A DNA stretch of 64,000 nucleotides from Pseudomonadota bacterium (GTDB taxonomy: Bacteria; Pseudomonadota; Gammaproteobacteria; Burkholderiales; Burkholderiaceae_C), in assembly GCA_022566735.1 (NCBI GenBank), contig JADFIG010000002.1:124001-188000 (forward strand), written 5' to 3'. The position numbers and the translations under genes were made by a program. Positions 55,315 to 63,795 of this stretch are shown here, piece after piece; the first letter of the stretch is position 1, and each line of letters starts with the position of its first letter. The notes beneath the pieces were generated by a model. The model made no database searches. It saw only the letters and a program-made list of their open reading frames with translations, and was not told where the DNA came from.

Positions 55315-55988
55315 CCGTCGACGGGGATGCGGTAGCCGAGGCCGCGCACGGTCTCGATGAGGCTGCGGCCGAGCTTGCGGCGCAGGTTGGCGATGTGGAC
55401 CTCGATGACGTTGCTCTGGGCGCTGCCTTCGCCTCCGACCAGGGCCTCCAGCGTGGCCTTCTCGACGATGCGGCCGGCGCGGTTGACCAGCGCTTCCAGC
55501 AGTTGCCATTCGCGCGCGGTCAGCTCGACGCGGTCGGCGCTGCCGTCGCCGCCGCGGGGGCGCAGCCAGACGCTGCGGGCTTGCAGGTCGATGTCGATGT
55601 CGCCCAGGCGCCTGCGTCCGCTCGGCACACCCGCGGCGCGGCGGTGCACGGCGTGCAGGCGGGCCACCAGCTCTTCCGGCTCGAAAGGCTTGACGAGGTA
55701 GTCGTCCGCACCGGATTCCAGCCCGGTGATGCGGTCCTTGAGCAGGTCGCGGGCGGTGAGCATGAGGATGGGGCGGCTGTCGTGCTGGCGGCGCAGGGTG
55801 CGCACCCACTCCAGGCCCGAGCCGTCGGGCAGCTGCCAATCGACCAGCAGGGCATCGTAGGGTTCGCTGGCCATGCAGCGGGCGTCCAGCAGGCGCTGGG
55901 CCCAGTCCACCGTGTGGCCCTCGGCACGCAGGAAATCGCGCAGGCCTTCGCCCAGGATGGGGTCGTCTTCCAGCAAGAGCAGCTTCAT
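55311..55988 (-). CDS. OmpR-family response regulator
   Basis: 225 residues. Receiver: MKLLLLEDDPILGEGL, the phosphoacceptor Asp in YDALLVDWQLPDGSGLEWV, PILMLTARD and ADDYLVKPFEPEEL. A C-terminal winged helix includes LTAREWQLLEALVNRAGRIV, then SNVIEVHIANLRRKLG and TVRGLGYRIPVDG. It matches the QseB/PmrA/CopR group. Divergent transcription from the adaptor-pump-channel genes 110 bp away suggests it activates that efflux system. Confidence 0.92.
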   Translation of the reverse strand: MKLLLLEDDPILGEGLRDFLRAEGHTVDWAQRLLDARCMASEPYDALLVDWQLPDGSGLEWVRTLRRQHDSRPILMLTARDLLKDRITGLESGADDYLVKPFEPEELVARLHAVHRRAAGVPSGRRRLGDIDIDLQARSVWLRPRGGDGSADRVELTAREWQLLEALVNRAGRIVEKATLEALVGGEGSAQSNVIEVHIANLRRKLGRSLIETVRGLGYRIPVDG

Positions 55989-56098
55989 GTCGGGAAGGTA
56001 GCATGCCGGGTGGTGGCGTGTGTTCAGCCTCGCTTCAGCTTGTGGCGGGACACTTCGGGCCATCTGACAAGGGACACAAGACAAGGAGTTCCAGGCGC

Positions 56099-57310
56099 AT
56101 GGCTTCCACGCAGACGAGACATCTTGGGCAACATCCTGGGCCTGCGACGCAGACCGGGCTGGCGCAGCCGTGGTCATGGCACAGGGGTGTGCCGGGTCTG
56201 GTGCTGGCCATGTGCCTCGTCAACCTGGTGAGCCTGGTGAGCCTGCTGACCGAGGCGAATGCCGCCGACCCAGGGGTGATCACGCTGGAGACCGGGCAGG
56301 TCGGCGCGCTGGGCGTGGCCTCGGTGCCGCTGGCCCAGGCCGCGGCCGGCGGGCTGACCGTGCCGGCGCAACTGCGCCTGCCGGCCCAGCAGCAGCAGGT
56401 GCTGGCGGCCCCGACGGCCGGACTGGTCACGGCCATCCAGGCCGACCCGGGCGCCTCGGTGCGCCAGGGCCAGTGGCTGGTGCGCCTGCGCAGCACCCAG
56501 GCCCAGGCCCTGCGCCGCAATGCCCAGCAGGCCAGCAGCCAGCTGGAGCTGGCCGAGCGCAGCCTGCGGCGCGACGAGCAATTGATGGCCGAGGGCCTGA
56601 TCGCCCAGTCCAGGCTGGACCAGAGCCGCACCCAGGCCCGCGTGGCCCGGCTGGCCGCGCAGCAGCAACAGCAGGCGCTCGGCCAGACGCTGGGGTCGGC
56701 CCAGGTGGCGGCCAATGGCGACATCACGCTGGTGGCGCCCATGGGCGGCCAGGTGGCCGAGTTGATGGTGTCTGTGGGCCAGCGCGTCGACGAGGCCGCC
56801 CCCCTGCTGAAGATCGCCAACCTGCAGGAGCTGTGGGTGGACCTGCAGGTGCCGCTGTCGCAGAGCCAGGGCCTGCGCGTGGGCCAGACCGTGCAGGTGC
56901 TGGTCGGTGGCGAGGCGGCCGCGGACAGCCGGCGTGCGACGGTGGCCTCGATCGCGCCGCTGCTCGACGAGCGCACCCAGAGCGTGACCGTGCATGCCCG
57001 CCTGCGCCAGACGGCAGCCGGCGGCTTGCGGCCGGGGCAGTGGGTGCAGGCCCGCGTGCAGACCGGCGCGTCGGAGCCCCTGCTGCCGCAGGCGGCCATC
57101 GTGACCCTGTCGGCCTCGGGGGAGCAGGGCGTTTTCCTGGAAGAGGCGCCGGGCCGCTACCGCCTGCACAAGGTGAAGGTGGTGGGCCAGGTGGCCGCAC
57201 CGGATGGCCTGCAGATGGTCGTCCATGGCTTGCCTGCAGCGCAGGCCGGCACACCGCTGCGCGTCGTGACCCGTGGCACCGCGGCCCTCAAGGCCCTGCT
57301 CAAGCCTTGA
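56099..57310 (+). CDS. periplasmic adaptor (membrane fusion) protein of a metal RND pump
   Basis: 403 residues starting after AAGGAG. A hydrophobic N-terminal segment (LVLAMCLVNLVSLVSLL) is followed by lipoyl half-motifs (LAAPTAGLVTAIQADPGASV and ITLVAPMGGQVAELMVSVGQ) and an alpha-helical hairpin between them (residues about 145-215). The beta-barrel region has NLQELWVDLQVPLSQSQGL. It resembles CzcB/CusB-type adaptors but lacks an extended His- or Met-rich metal-binding N-terminus. It leads the adaptor-pump-channel operon. Confidence 0.9.
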   Translation: MASTQTRHLGQHPGPATQTGLAQPWSWHRGVPGLVLAMCLVNLVSLVSLLTEANAADPGVITLETGQVGALGVASVPLAQAAAGGLTVPAQLRLPAQQQQVLAAPTAGLVTAIQADPGASVRQGQWLVRLRSTQAQALRRNAQQASSQLELAERSLRRDEQLMAEGLIAQSRLDQSRTQARVARLAAQQQQQALGQTLGSAQVAANGDITLVAPMGGQVAELMVSVGQRVDEAAPLLKIANLQELWVDLQVPLSQSQGLRVGQTVQVLVGGEAAADSRRATVASIAPLLDERTQSVTVHARLRQTAAGGLRPGQWVQARVQTGASEPLLPQAAIVTLSASGEQGVFLEEAPGRYRLHKVKVVGQVAAPDGLQMVVHGLPAAQAGTPLRVVTRGTAALKALLKP

Positions 57311-57329
57311 GCGCCGCGCGGAGTTGCCT

Positions 57330-60300
57330 GTGAACGCTTTGATCGACTTTTCGCTGCGCCAGCGCCTGCTGACCCTGCTGGTGGTGGTGATGCTGGCCGG
57401 CGCCGGCGTGTTCGCCTGGACCAAGCTGCCCATCGATGCCTTCCCGGATGTCTCGGGCACCCAGGTCAAGGTCATCGTCAAGGCCCCGGGCCTGACCCCG
57501 GAAGAGGTCGAGACCCGCATCACCGTGCCCATCGAGCAGGAGCTGCTGGGCATCCCGAAGCAGAAGATGCTGCGCTCGACCTCGAAGTACGCGCTGGCCG
57601 ACATCACCCTGGACTTCGAGGACGGCACCGACATCTACTGGGCCCGCCAGCAGGTCAACGAGCGCCTGAGCGGCGTCATGAAAGACCTGCCCGACACCGC
57701 CGAGGGCGGGCTGGCGCCCATCACCACGCCGCTGGGCGAGATGTTCATGTTCACCATCGAGGGGCCGCAGTCGCTGGAAGAGCGCCGCCGCCTGCTGGAC
57801 TGGGTGATCCGCCCGGCGCTGCGCACCATCCCCGGTGTGGCCGACGTCAACAGCCTGGGCGGGCGCGTGCGCACCTTCGAGGTCGTGCCCGACCCGGCCG
57901 CGCTGCAGGCGCAAGGCATCAGCCTCAACCAGTTGCAAGACGCCATCGTGGCCAGCCACCGCAACGACGGTGCGGGCCGCCTGACGCAGGGTGAAGAGGC
58001 CCTGATTGTGCGGGCCGAAGGCGCCCTGCAAACGCTCGACGACGTGCGCCACACCGTGGTGCGCAGCGAAGGCGGGCGCGTGACCCGCGTGGCCGATGTG
58101 GCCGAGGTGCGCTTCGGCGAGCTGACGCGCTATGGCGCCGTCACGCACAACGGCAAGGGCGAGGCCGTGGAAGGCCTGGTGCTGGGCCTGCGCGGTGCCA
58201 ATGCGCGCGAGGTGGTGGCCGGCGTCAAGGAACGCCTGGACGCGCTGCAGCCCAGCTTCCCCAAAGGCACCGTCATCGACGTGTTCTACGACCGCAGCAA
58301 GCTGGTGGACCGCGCCGTGTTCACCGTGGGCAAGGCCCTGATGGAGGCGGTGGTGCTGGTGGTGCTGCTGCTGCTGGCCTTCCTGGGCCAGGTGCGGCCG
58401 GCCCTGGTGGTGGCGCTGATGCTGCCGCTGGCGGCCCTGGGCACCTTCGTGCTGATGCGCTGGTTCGGCCTGTCGGCCAACCTCATGAGCCTGGGCGGCC
58501 TGGCCATTGCCATCGGCATGCTGGTGGATGGCGCCGTGGTGGTGGTGGAAAACGTCGAGGCCCACCTCGCCAAGGGCGACGCCGACAAGCACCCCATGCT
58601 GCAGGTGGTGGCGCGCGCGGCCCGCGAGGTCGTGATGCCGGTGACCTCGGGCATCGCCATCATCATCATCGTGTTCCTGCCGCTGCTCAGCCTGGAAGGG
58701 CTGGAAGGCAAGCTGTTCGGGCCGGTGGCGCTGACCATCGTGTTCGCGCTGGGCGTGTCGTTGCTGCTGTCGCTGAGCCTGGTGCCGGTGCTGTCGTCGG
58801 TGCTGCTCAAGGCCGGCCACACGCAAGAGCCCTGGCTGATGCGCAAGCTGCATGCCGGCTATGTGCCCCTGCTGCGCTGGGCCCTGGCCCACCCCAAGGC
58901 CCTGATGGGCGGCGCCGGGGTGGCGCTGCTGGCCGCGGTGCTGCTGTTCCTGCAGGTGGGCAAGACCTTCATGCCCACGCTGGACGAGGGCGACATCATC
59001 ATGCAGCTGGAGAAGCTGCCTTCCATCGGTCTGGACGCGACCGCGCAGGTGGACGTCCGCGTGCAGCAGGAGGTCATGAAACGCGTGCCCGAGGTGCAAG
59101 GCATCGTCGCGCGCAGTGGCGCCGACGAGCTGGGCCTCGACCCGATGGGCCTGAACCAGACCGACACCTTCCTGGTGCTCAAGCCGCACGAGCAATGGCG
59201 CAACCCCGACAAGGAATGGCTGATCGGCCAGTTGCGCGAGGTCATGGAGAGCTTCCCCGGCGTCGACGCGACCTTCACCCAGCCCATCGACATGCGCGTC
59301 TCGGAGATGCTGACCGGCGTGCGCGGTGACGTGGCCATCAAGGTCTACGGCACCCGGCTGGCCGAGCTCAATGCCATGGCCAGCAAGATCGAAGCCCTGG
59401 TGGCGAAGGTCCCCGGGGCCACCGACACCCTGACGCTGCGCAACGACGGCGTGGCCTACCTGCAGGTGAAGATCGACCGCGAGGCCGCGGGCCGCCTGGG
59501 CCTGCGCGCTCAGGACATCCAGGCCGACCTGCGCCGCTGGGTCGAGGGCCAGCCCATCGGCCTCGTCCAGGAACCGGGCCGCCGCACGCCGCTGGTGATC
59601 CGTGGCAGCGACAAGCTGCGCAACTCGCCGGCCGATTTCGAGGCGCTGCGCATCGTCACGCCCGATGGCCAGTCGCTGCCGCTGAGCACGGTGGCGCGCC
59701 TGAGTCGCACCGACGGCCCCGTCAAGATCGACCGCGAGCAGGCCCAGCGCTACGTGGTCGTGCAGACGAACGTGCGTGGCCGTGACCTGGTCGGCTTCGT
59801 CGAAGAAGCCCGTGCCAAGGTGGCGCAGGCCGTGCCCTTGCCCGAGGGCTACCGCATCACCTGGGGCGGGCAGTTCGAGAACCAGCAGCGTGCGGCTCAG
59901 CGCCTGGGCCTGGTGGTGCCGGTGGCGCTGCTGCTGATCTTCTTCCTGCTGTTCTCGACCTTCGGTTCGGTGCGCCAGGCCGCGCTGGTGCTCTCCAACG
60001 TGCCGCTGGCGCTGATCGGGGGCATCGCGGCGCTGGCCGTCACGGGCGAGTACCTGTCGGTGCCGGCCTCGGTGGGCTTCATCGCGCTGCTGGGCATCGC
60101 GGTGCTCAATGGCGTGGTGATGGTGAGCTATTTCAACCAGCTGATCGAAGAGGGCCGCTCACCGCGCGAGGCCGTGTGGGAAGGCGCGCAGCGCCGCCTG
60201 CGTCCGGTGCTGATGACCGCGGCCATCACCGCGGGCGGCCTGATCCCGCTGCTGTTTGCGACGGGGCCGGGCTCGGAGATCCAGAAGCCCCTGGCCATCG

Positions 60301-60398
60301 TGGTGACGGGCGGCCTGCTGACGTCGACGGCCTTGACGCTGCTGCTGCTGCCCATGGCCTATGAACGGTTCGGTGTGCGCAAGGAGGCAACCGCATGA
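57330..60398 (+). CDS. heavy-metal efflux RND transporter, CzcA/CusA family
   Basis: Inner-membrane proton-driven pump of 1022 residues from a GTG with GGAG upstream. KLPIDAFPDVSGTQVKV, ARQQVNERLSGVM and the second-half TQPIDMRVSEMLTGVRGDVA are heavy-metal RND signatures. TM4 reads GGLAIAIGMLVDGAVVVVEN: the Asp and Glu of the proton relay are present, but the extra Asp of CzcA (DFGL) is replaced as in CusA. Met residues lie at the equivalents of the CusA metal path (DIIMQ, DPMGLN, SEMLTG). Cu(I)/Ag(I) is favoured over Zn/Co/Cd, as inference. Confidence 0.93.
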   Translation: MNALIDFSLRQRLLTLLVVVMLAGAGVFAWTKLPIDAFPDVSGTQVKVIVKAPGLTPEEVETRITVPIEQELLGIPKQKMLRSTSKYALADITLDFEDGTDIYWARQQVNERLSGVMKDLPDTAEGGLAPITTPLGEMFMFTIEGPQSLEERRRLLDWVIRPALRTIPGVADVNSLGGRVRTFEVVPDPAALQAQGISLNQLQDAIVASHRNDGAGRLTQGEEALIVRAEGALQTLDDVRHTVVRSEGGRVTRVADVAEVRFGELTRYGAVTHNGKGEAVEGLVLGLRGANAREVVAGVKERLDALQPSFPKGTVIDVFYDRSKLVDRAVFTVGKALMEAVVLVVLLLLAFLGQVRPALVVALMLPLAALGTFVLMRWFGLSANLMSLGGLAIAIGMLVDGAVVVVENVEAHLAKGDADKHPMLQVVARAAREVVMPVTSGIAIIIIVFLPLLSLEGLEGKLFGPVALTIVFALGVSLLLSLSLVPVLSSVLLKAGHTQEPWLMRKLHAGYVPLLRWALAHPKALMGGAGVALLAAVLLFLQVGKTFMPTLDEGDIIMQLEKLPSIGLDATAQVDVRVQQEVMKRVPEVQGIVARSGADELGLDPMGLNQTDTFLVLKPHEQWRNPDKEWLIGQLREVMESFPGVDATFTQPIDMRVSEMLTGVRGDVAIKVYGTRLAELNAMASKIEALVAKVPGATDTLTLRNDGVAYLQVKIDREAAGRLGLRAQDIQADLRRWVEGQPIGLVQEPGRRTPLVIRGSDKLRNSPADFEALRIVTPDGQSLPLSTVARLSRTDGPVKIDREQAQRYVVVQTNVRGRDLVGFVEEARAKVAQAVPLPEGYRITWGGQFENQQRAAQRLGLVVPVALLLIFFLLFSTFGSVRQAALVLSNVPLALIGGIAALAVTGEYLSVPASVGFIALLGIAVLNGVVMVSYFNQLIEEGRSPREAVWEGAQRRLRPVLMTAAITAGGLIPLLFATGPGSEIQKPLAIVVTGGLLTSTALTLLLLPMAYERFGVRKEATA

Positions 60399-61804
60399 GC
60401 AAGACCTTGAAGCCTTTGACGCCCTGGACGCCCTGGACGCGGGCCCTGCTGGCGGCCTGGGGTCTGGGCGGTCTGGCCACGTGGGTGGCCCCGGTGGATG
60501 CCGCTGCGGCGCAAGGTGTTGCACAGGCGGCGGCCCGCGTGGCCCCGGCCGTGACGGCCTCGTCCCTGGGCGAGTTGCTGGCCTGGCCGACCGACGACCA
60601 GGTGCGCCAGGCCCTGGCCCGCAGCCCTCTGTGGCAGGCCGCCCAGGAGCGCCGCCGCGCCGAGCAAGCCCGTGCCGGCGCCTTGGCCGCCAACCCCAAC
60701 GACTGGACGCCCTCGGCGAGCTGGGCGAGGCGCCATGCCCGCAATGACGCCGCCGTGCCGGGAGCCACGGGCGCCGCGGGCGATGTCTCGACGCGCGAAT
60801 GGTCGCTCGGCCTGTCGCGCGGGGTGCGCCTGCCGGCCAAGGCGGAGGCCGCCCGGCTGTGGGGCGAAGGGCAGCAGGCCCGCGCCGAGGCCCAGCTGGC
60901 CCAGGCCTGGCGCGAACTCACGCGCCAGTGGCTGGACGACGCGACCGCGGCCCTGCAGGCCTCCCAGCAGATGCAGCTGGCCCAAGCGCAGCTGGCCTTG
61001 TTGACGCAGCAGCAGCAGGCCACCAGCCGGCGCCACGCGCTGGGCGACGCCGCCCGCCAGGAAGTGGTGCTGATGGACGCGGCCCGCGCCCAGTTGCAGG
61101 CCCAGCAGGCGTCGGCACAACTGCGCCTGCAGGCGGCGCAAGGCCTGTGGCGCAGCCGCTACCCGGGGCTGGCCCTGCCGCAATGGCCACAGGATGCGAC
61201 CTTGCTGCCTGCCAGCGAGGGCGGTGCGGCGCCAGCCTTGGTGGTGGACGATGCCCTGCTGGAGCGCCACCCGCAGGTGCGCCAGGCGCGGCTGGAGGCC
61301 GAGGCGCTCGAAGCCCAGGCGCGTTTCGCATCGGCCGAACGCCACCCCGACCCGACCGTGGGCGTGCAGGTGGGGCGTGAGCGCAGTGGCGCCGAGCGCG
61401 TCCTCGGCGTGAACGTGTCATGGCCGCTGGGCAGCCAGGCGCGCTCGCTGCAGGCCCAGGCGCAGTGGGCCGATGCACAGGCCGCGCGTGCCAACGAGAC
61501 CGAGGTGCGCAGGCAGGTGCAGCAAAACCTGCAGCAGTGGTCCACCGAGGTGGCGTTGAGCCAGCAAGCCTGGCAGGCCGCCGACCAGGCCCTGGCCCAC
61601 ACCCGGCAAGCCGCGCAGGCGGTGCGCAAGGGCTACGAACTGGGCGAGGGCAACCTCAGCGAAGTGCTGCTGCTGCAACGCCAGTGGCTGGACCAGCAGC
61701 AAACCACGGCCCAGTTGGCGCTGGAGGCGCTGCGTGCCCGCTGGCGCTGGGCCATGGAGTCCGACGGCCGCTGGGGCTGGGGCCCTTCGGACGCGTTGCC
61801 CTGA
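60395..61804 (+). CDS. TolC-family outer-membrane efflux protein
   Basis: 469 residues whose start overlaps the RND stop (ATGA). After a signal peptide (ending near VDAAAA), long Ala/Gln-rich helices form the two outer-membrane-factor repeats; QAVRKGYELGEGNLSEVLLLQRQWLD is the clearest, typical of CzcC/CusC-type channels. No lipobox is obvious, unlike the other TolC-type protein near 12 kb. It completes the tripartite metal efflux complex. Confidence 0.9.
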   Translation: MSKTLKPLTPWTPWTRALLAAWGLGGLATWVAPVDAAAAQGVAQAAARVAPAVTASSLGELLAWPTDDQVRQALARSPLWQAAQERRRAEQARAGALAANPNDWTPSASWARRHARNDAAVPGATGAAGDVSTREWSLGLSRGVRLPAKAEAARLWGEGQQARAEAQLAQAWRELTRQWLDDATAALQASQQMQLAQAQLALLTQQQQATSRRHALGDAARQEVVLMDAARAQLQAQQASAQLRLQAAQGLWRSRYPGLALPQWPQDATLLPASEGGAAPALVVDDALLERHPQVRQARLEAEALEAQARFASAERHPDPTVGVQVGRERSGAERVLGVNVSWPLGSQARSLQAQAQWADAQAARANETEVRRQVQQNLQQWSTEVALSQQAWQAADQALAHTRQAAQAVRKGYELGEGNLSEVLLLQRQWLDQQQTTAQLALEALRARWRWAMESDGRWGWGPSDALP

Positions 61805-61860
61805 GGGGCGCGGCACATGCGTCGCTCAGCGGCTTCGTTGCCGCTTCCACCGCCGCCTGC

Positions 61861-62065
61861 GCCCCTTTGAGGGGCACTCTTGTCGCGAAAAGCGAGGAAG
61901 GTGTCGCAAAAAGCGGCACGCGTGTCGCGAAAAGCGCGGCGCTCGGCACATGCCGACATGCCCCATGTCGCGAAAAGCGAGGACGTCGCCGCTCAAAGGG
62001 GCGTGCTTGTCGTGAAAAGCGCGGTGCGCGGCACTTGCCGGTTGTCGCGTGCCCCTGAAAGGGGC
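61861..62065. repeat. 21-bp-phased repeat array between two hairpins
   Basis: Five copies of GTCGCGAAAAGCG or one-base variants start at 61882, 61903, 61924, 61967 and 62009, spaced 21, 21, 43 and 42 bp. A longer 32-bp version, including a GGCAC(A/T)TGCCG arm, occurs at 61924-61955 and 62009-62040. Similar hairpins, GCCCCTTTGAGGGGC (61861-61875) and GCCCCTGAAAGGGGC (62051-62065), flank the array. No gene covers it convincingly. The 318-bp stretch 61805-62122 holds nothing else that I recognise. Confidence 0.8.
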
Positions 62066-62122
62066 GCGGGTGGCGGTGGGAGTGGCGATGGCTGGGGAAA
62101 GGGATGCTGCGCAAGGTGAAGC

Positions 62123-62345
62123 CTGGTCCAGGGATTTCTGAGCGAGCAGTACGGTGTAGACGTTTCGCCAGACTTCATCAGCTCGGTCACCGACGCGGTG
62201 ATGGCCGAGGTCATCGCCTGGCAGAGTCGCCCGCTGGAGCCAATGTACCCGGTGGTGTTCTTCGACGCCCTGCGCGTGAAGATCCGAGAGGATGCGGTCG
62301 TGCGCAACAAGGCGATTTACCTGGCGCTGGGCGTGCTGCCCCGTG
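62123..62345 (+). pseudogene. IS256-family transposase fragment
   Basis: One frame encodes [20 protein letters not shown], then [20 protein letters not shown] and [12 protein letters not shown]. This matches the central part of IS256 (mutator-type) transposases around the first catalytic Asp (FFDAL). Both ends are missing: an in-frame stop lies just upstream, and after LALGVLP the frame loses family resemblance at a 10-bp tandem duplication (62332-62351). No terminal inverted repeats were found. It overlaps the end of lysR on the other strand. Confidence 0.85.
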
Positions 62346-63239
62346 CTGCCCCATCACCTCAGCGATCCACTCAACCACCACACGCACCTTGGCGCTCAGG
62401 TGGCGGCTGGAGGGAAAGGCCACTACCATGGGCAGTGGCTCAAGTTGCCAGTCCTCGAACAGAAGCAGCAGTTCGCCGGTGGCAAGATGGGCTTCGACCA
62501 TGTAGCGTGGCACGCATATCACGCCGAGCCCGATCAGACCCGCCGCCAGGCAGGCGTTGCCGTCATCAACCGCCAGCGCGTGGCGCATCGGGGCATGGAT
62601 CTGCTCTGCGTCACGCCTCATCGTCATGGGAAGCACTCTGCCGGTGTGCGCAGACAGGAAACCGACAACGCTGTGCGGCGCGCTTGCCAGCGCCAGGGGG
62701 TGCTCAGGCTTGCCCACGCGCTGCAGGTAGGCGGGCGCGGCACACACCACCATCGGCAACTCGGCCACGCGGCGCGCTACCAGCGAAGAGTCCGTCAACA
62801 AGCCGCCACGAAGCACGCAGTCCACGCCGTCAGCCACCAAGTCCACCCGCCTGTCGCTCACACCCATGTGAATCTGGATGTCCGGGTAGCGTGCGTGGAA
62901 ACCCGGCAGAGCAGGCACCAGGATGAGCCTGGCGACCGGACTTGGCACATCCACCCGCACGCGGCCCCTTGGCGTCGCCGCTGCACCCGCGAGGCTGGTC
63001 TCCGCATCGTCCATGTCTGCCAGCAAGCGCAAGGCGCTCTCATGGTAAGCGGCGCCATCGGCTGTCACCTTCACCTGTCGCGTGGTGCGTTGCAAGAGCT
63101 TCACACGCAGGTGCGCTTCCAACTGCTGCACCAGCTGCGACACGGTGGCCTTGCTCAGCTGCAAGGCCTCGGCCGCCTTGGTGAAGCTGCCGGTTTCCAC
63201 CACCTTCACGAACGCCTGCATCGCAGCGAAACGGTCCAC
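62211..63239 (-). CDS. LysR-family regulator with altered C-terminus
   Basis: 342 residues. The N-terminal helix-turn-helix ([20 protein letters not shown], then [15 protein letters not shown]) and the substrate-binding domain are intact, with [20 protein letters not shown] at its start. After about residue 298, where LysR proteins of this CrgA-like subgroup usually end, the frame runs on for about 44 Arg/Pro-rich residues encoded by the antisense of the IS256 fragment. It is divergent from a RidA gene and probably regulates it. The extended tail may or may not affect function. Confidence 0.88.
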   Translation of the reverse strand: MDRFAAMQAFVKVVETGSFTKAAEALQLSKATVSQLVQQLEAHLRVKLLQRTTRQVKVTADGAAYHESALRLLADMDDAETSLAGAAATPRGRVRVDVPSPVARLILVPALPGFHARYPDIQIHMGVSDRRVDLVADGVDCVLRGGLLTDSSLVARRVAELPMVVCAAPAYLQRVGKPEHPLALASAPHSVVGFLSAHTGRVLPMTMRRDAEQIHAPMRHALAVDDGNACLAAGLIGLGVICVPRYMVEAHLATGELLLLFEDWQLEPLPMVVAFPSSRHLSAKVRVVVEWIAEVMGQHGAARPAPGKSPCCARPHPLGSSRAGRRRTPPGTLAPAGDSARR

Positions 63240-63264
63240 ACCTGCCCCTCGATCACACGATCAC

Positions 63265-63283
63265 TGTTTGGCAATTCCAAACA
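63265..63283. promoter_or_regulatory. LysR-type operator between lysR and ridA-like gene
   Basis: TGTTTGG-CAATT-CCAAACA is a perfect inverted repeat with 7-bp arms containing the T-N11-A core of LysR boxes. It lies 26 bp from the lysR start and about 100 bp before the RidA start. Confidence 0.7.
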
Positions 63284-63384
63284 ATGATTATGGTCTGAGC
63301 TGGTTTATTTGTGCGAAGCGAATTTCTACAGTCCCGTCATTGCCAACTCCGAGGTGCTTCCAGGCACCCAATAAAGGAACCTCC

Positions 63385-63795
63385 ATGACATTGCGGGATG
63401 CGGTCTTTCCAGCCGGGCGCCAGGCGCTCTACGAGCAGAACCGGTATTCACCAGCGGTGCGGGCCAATGGCCTGCTGTTCGTCTCGGGCCAGGTCGGCAG
63501 CCGAGAGGATGGCTCGCCCGAGCCTGAGCTGGCGGCCCAGGTGCGGCTCGCGTTCACCAACCTGAACGCGGTCCTGGCGGCCGCAGGCTGCACCTTCGAT
63601 GACGTGATCGACGTCACCGTTTTTGTCGTGGATCCGCAAGCCAACCTGTCAACCATTTGGCCAGTGATGCAGGAGTTCTGGGGTCCGGCGCCACACCCGA
63701 CGTTGACGGGTGTCGGTGTCACCTGGCTCTATGGCTTTCAATTTGAAATCAAGGTCGTGGCGAGCTTGCCAACCGCACTCAGCGGAACGATTTGA
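63385..63795 (+). CDS. RidA-family (YjgF/YER057c/UK114) protein
   Basis: 136 residues from an ATG with AAGGA seven bases upstream. NRYSPAVRANGLLFVSGQVGSREDG, QVRLAFTNLNAVLAAAGCTFDDVIDVTVFV and PHPTLTGVGVTWL are the RidA fold, but the catalytic Arg of true RidA (in xxRxxV near the end) is not obvious: the segment reads TLTGVGVTWLYGFQFEIKV. It may belong to a Rid subgroup without imine deaminase activity. It is probably controlled by the divergent LysR protein. Confidence 0.88.
   Translation: MTLRDAVFPAGRQALYEQNRYSPAVRANGLLFVSGQVGSREDGSPEPELAAQVRLAFTNLNAVLAAAGCTFDDVIDVTVFVVDPQANLSTIWPVMQEFWGPAPHPTLTGVGVTWLYGFQFEIKVVASLPTALSGTI

Noticed and set aside
61420-62058. Coding repeat proteins (for example AKSEEGVAKSGTRVAKS) read from the 21-bp array
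   Set aside because: A 21-bp period gives heptad-like repeats in any frame; all frames are shadow extensions without start signals, so a DNA-level repeat explains it better.
61861-62065. CRISPR array
   Set aside because: The repeat units are only 13 bp, spacers are 8-30 bp and not unique in the expected size range, and no cas genes are near.
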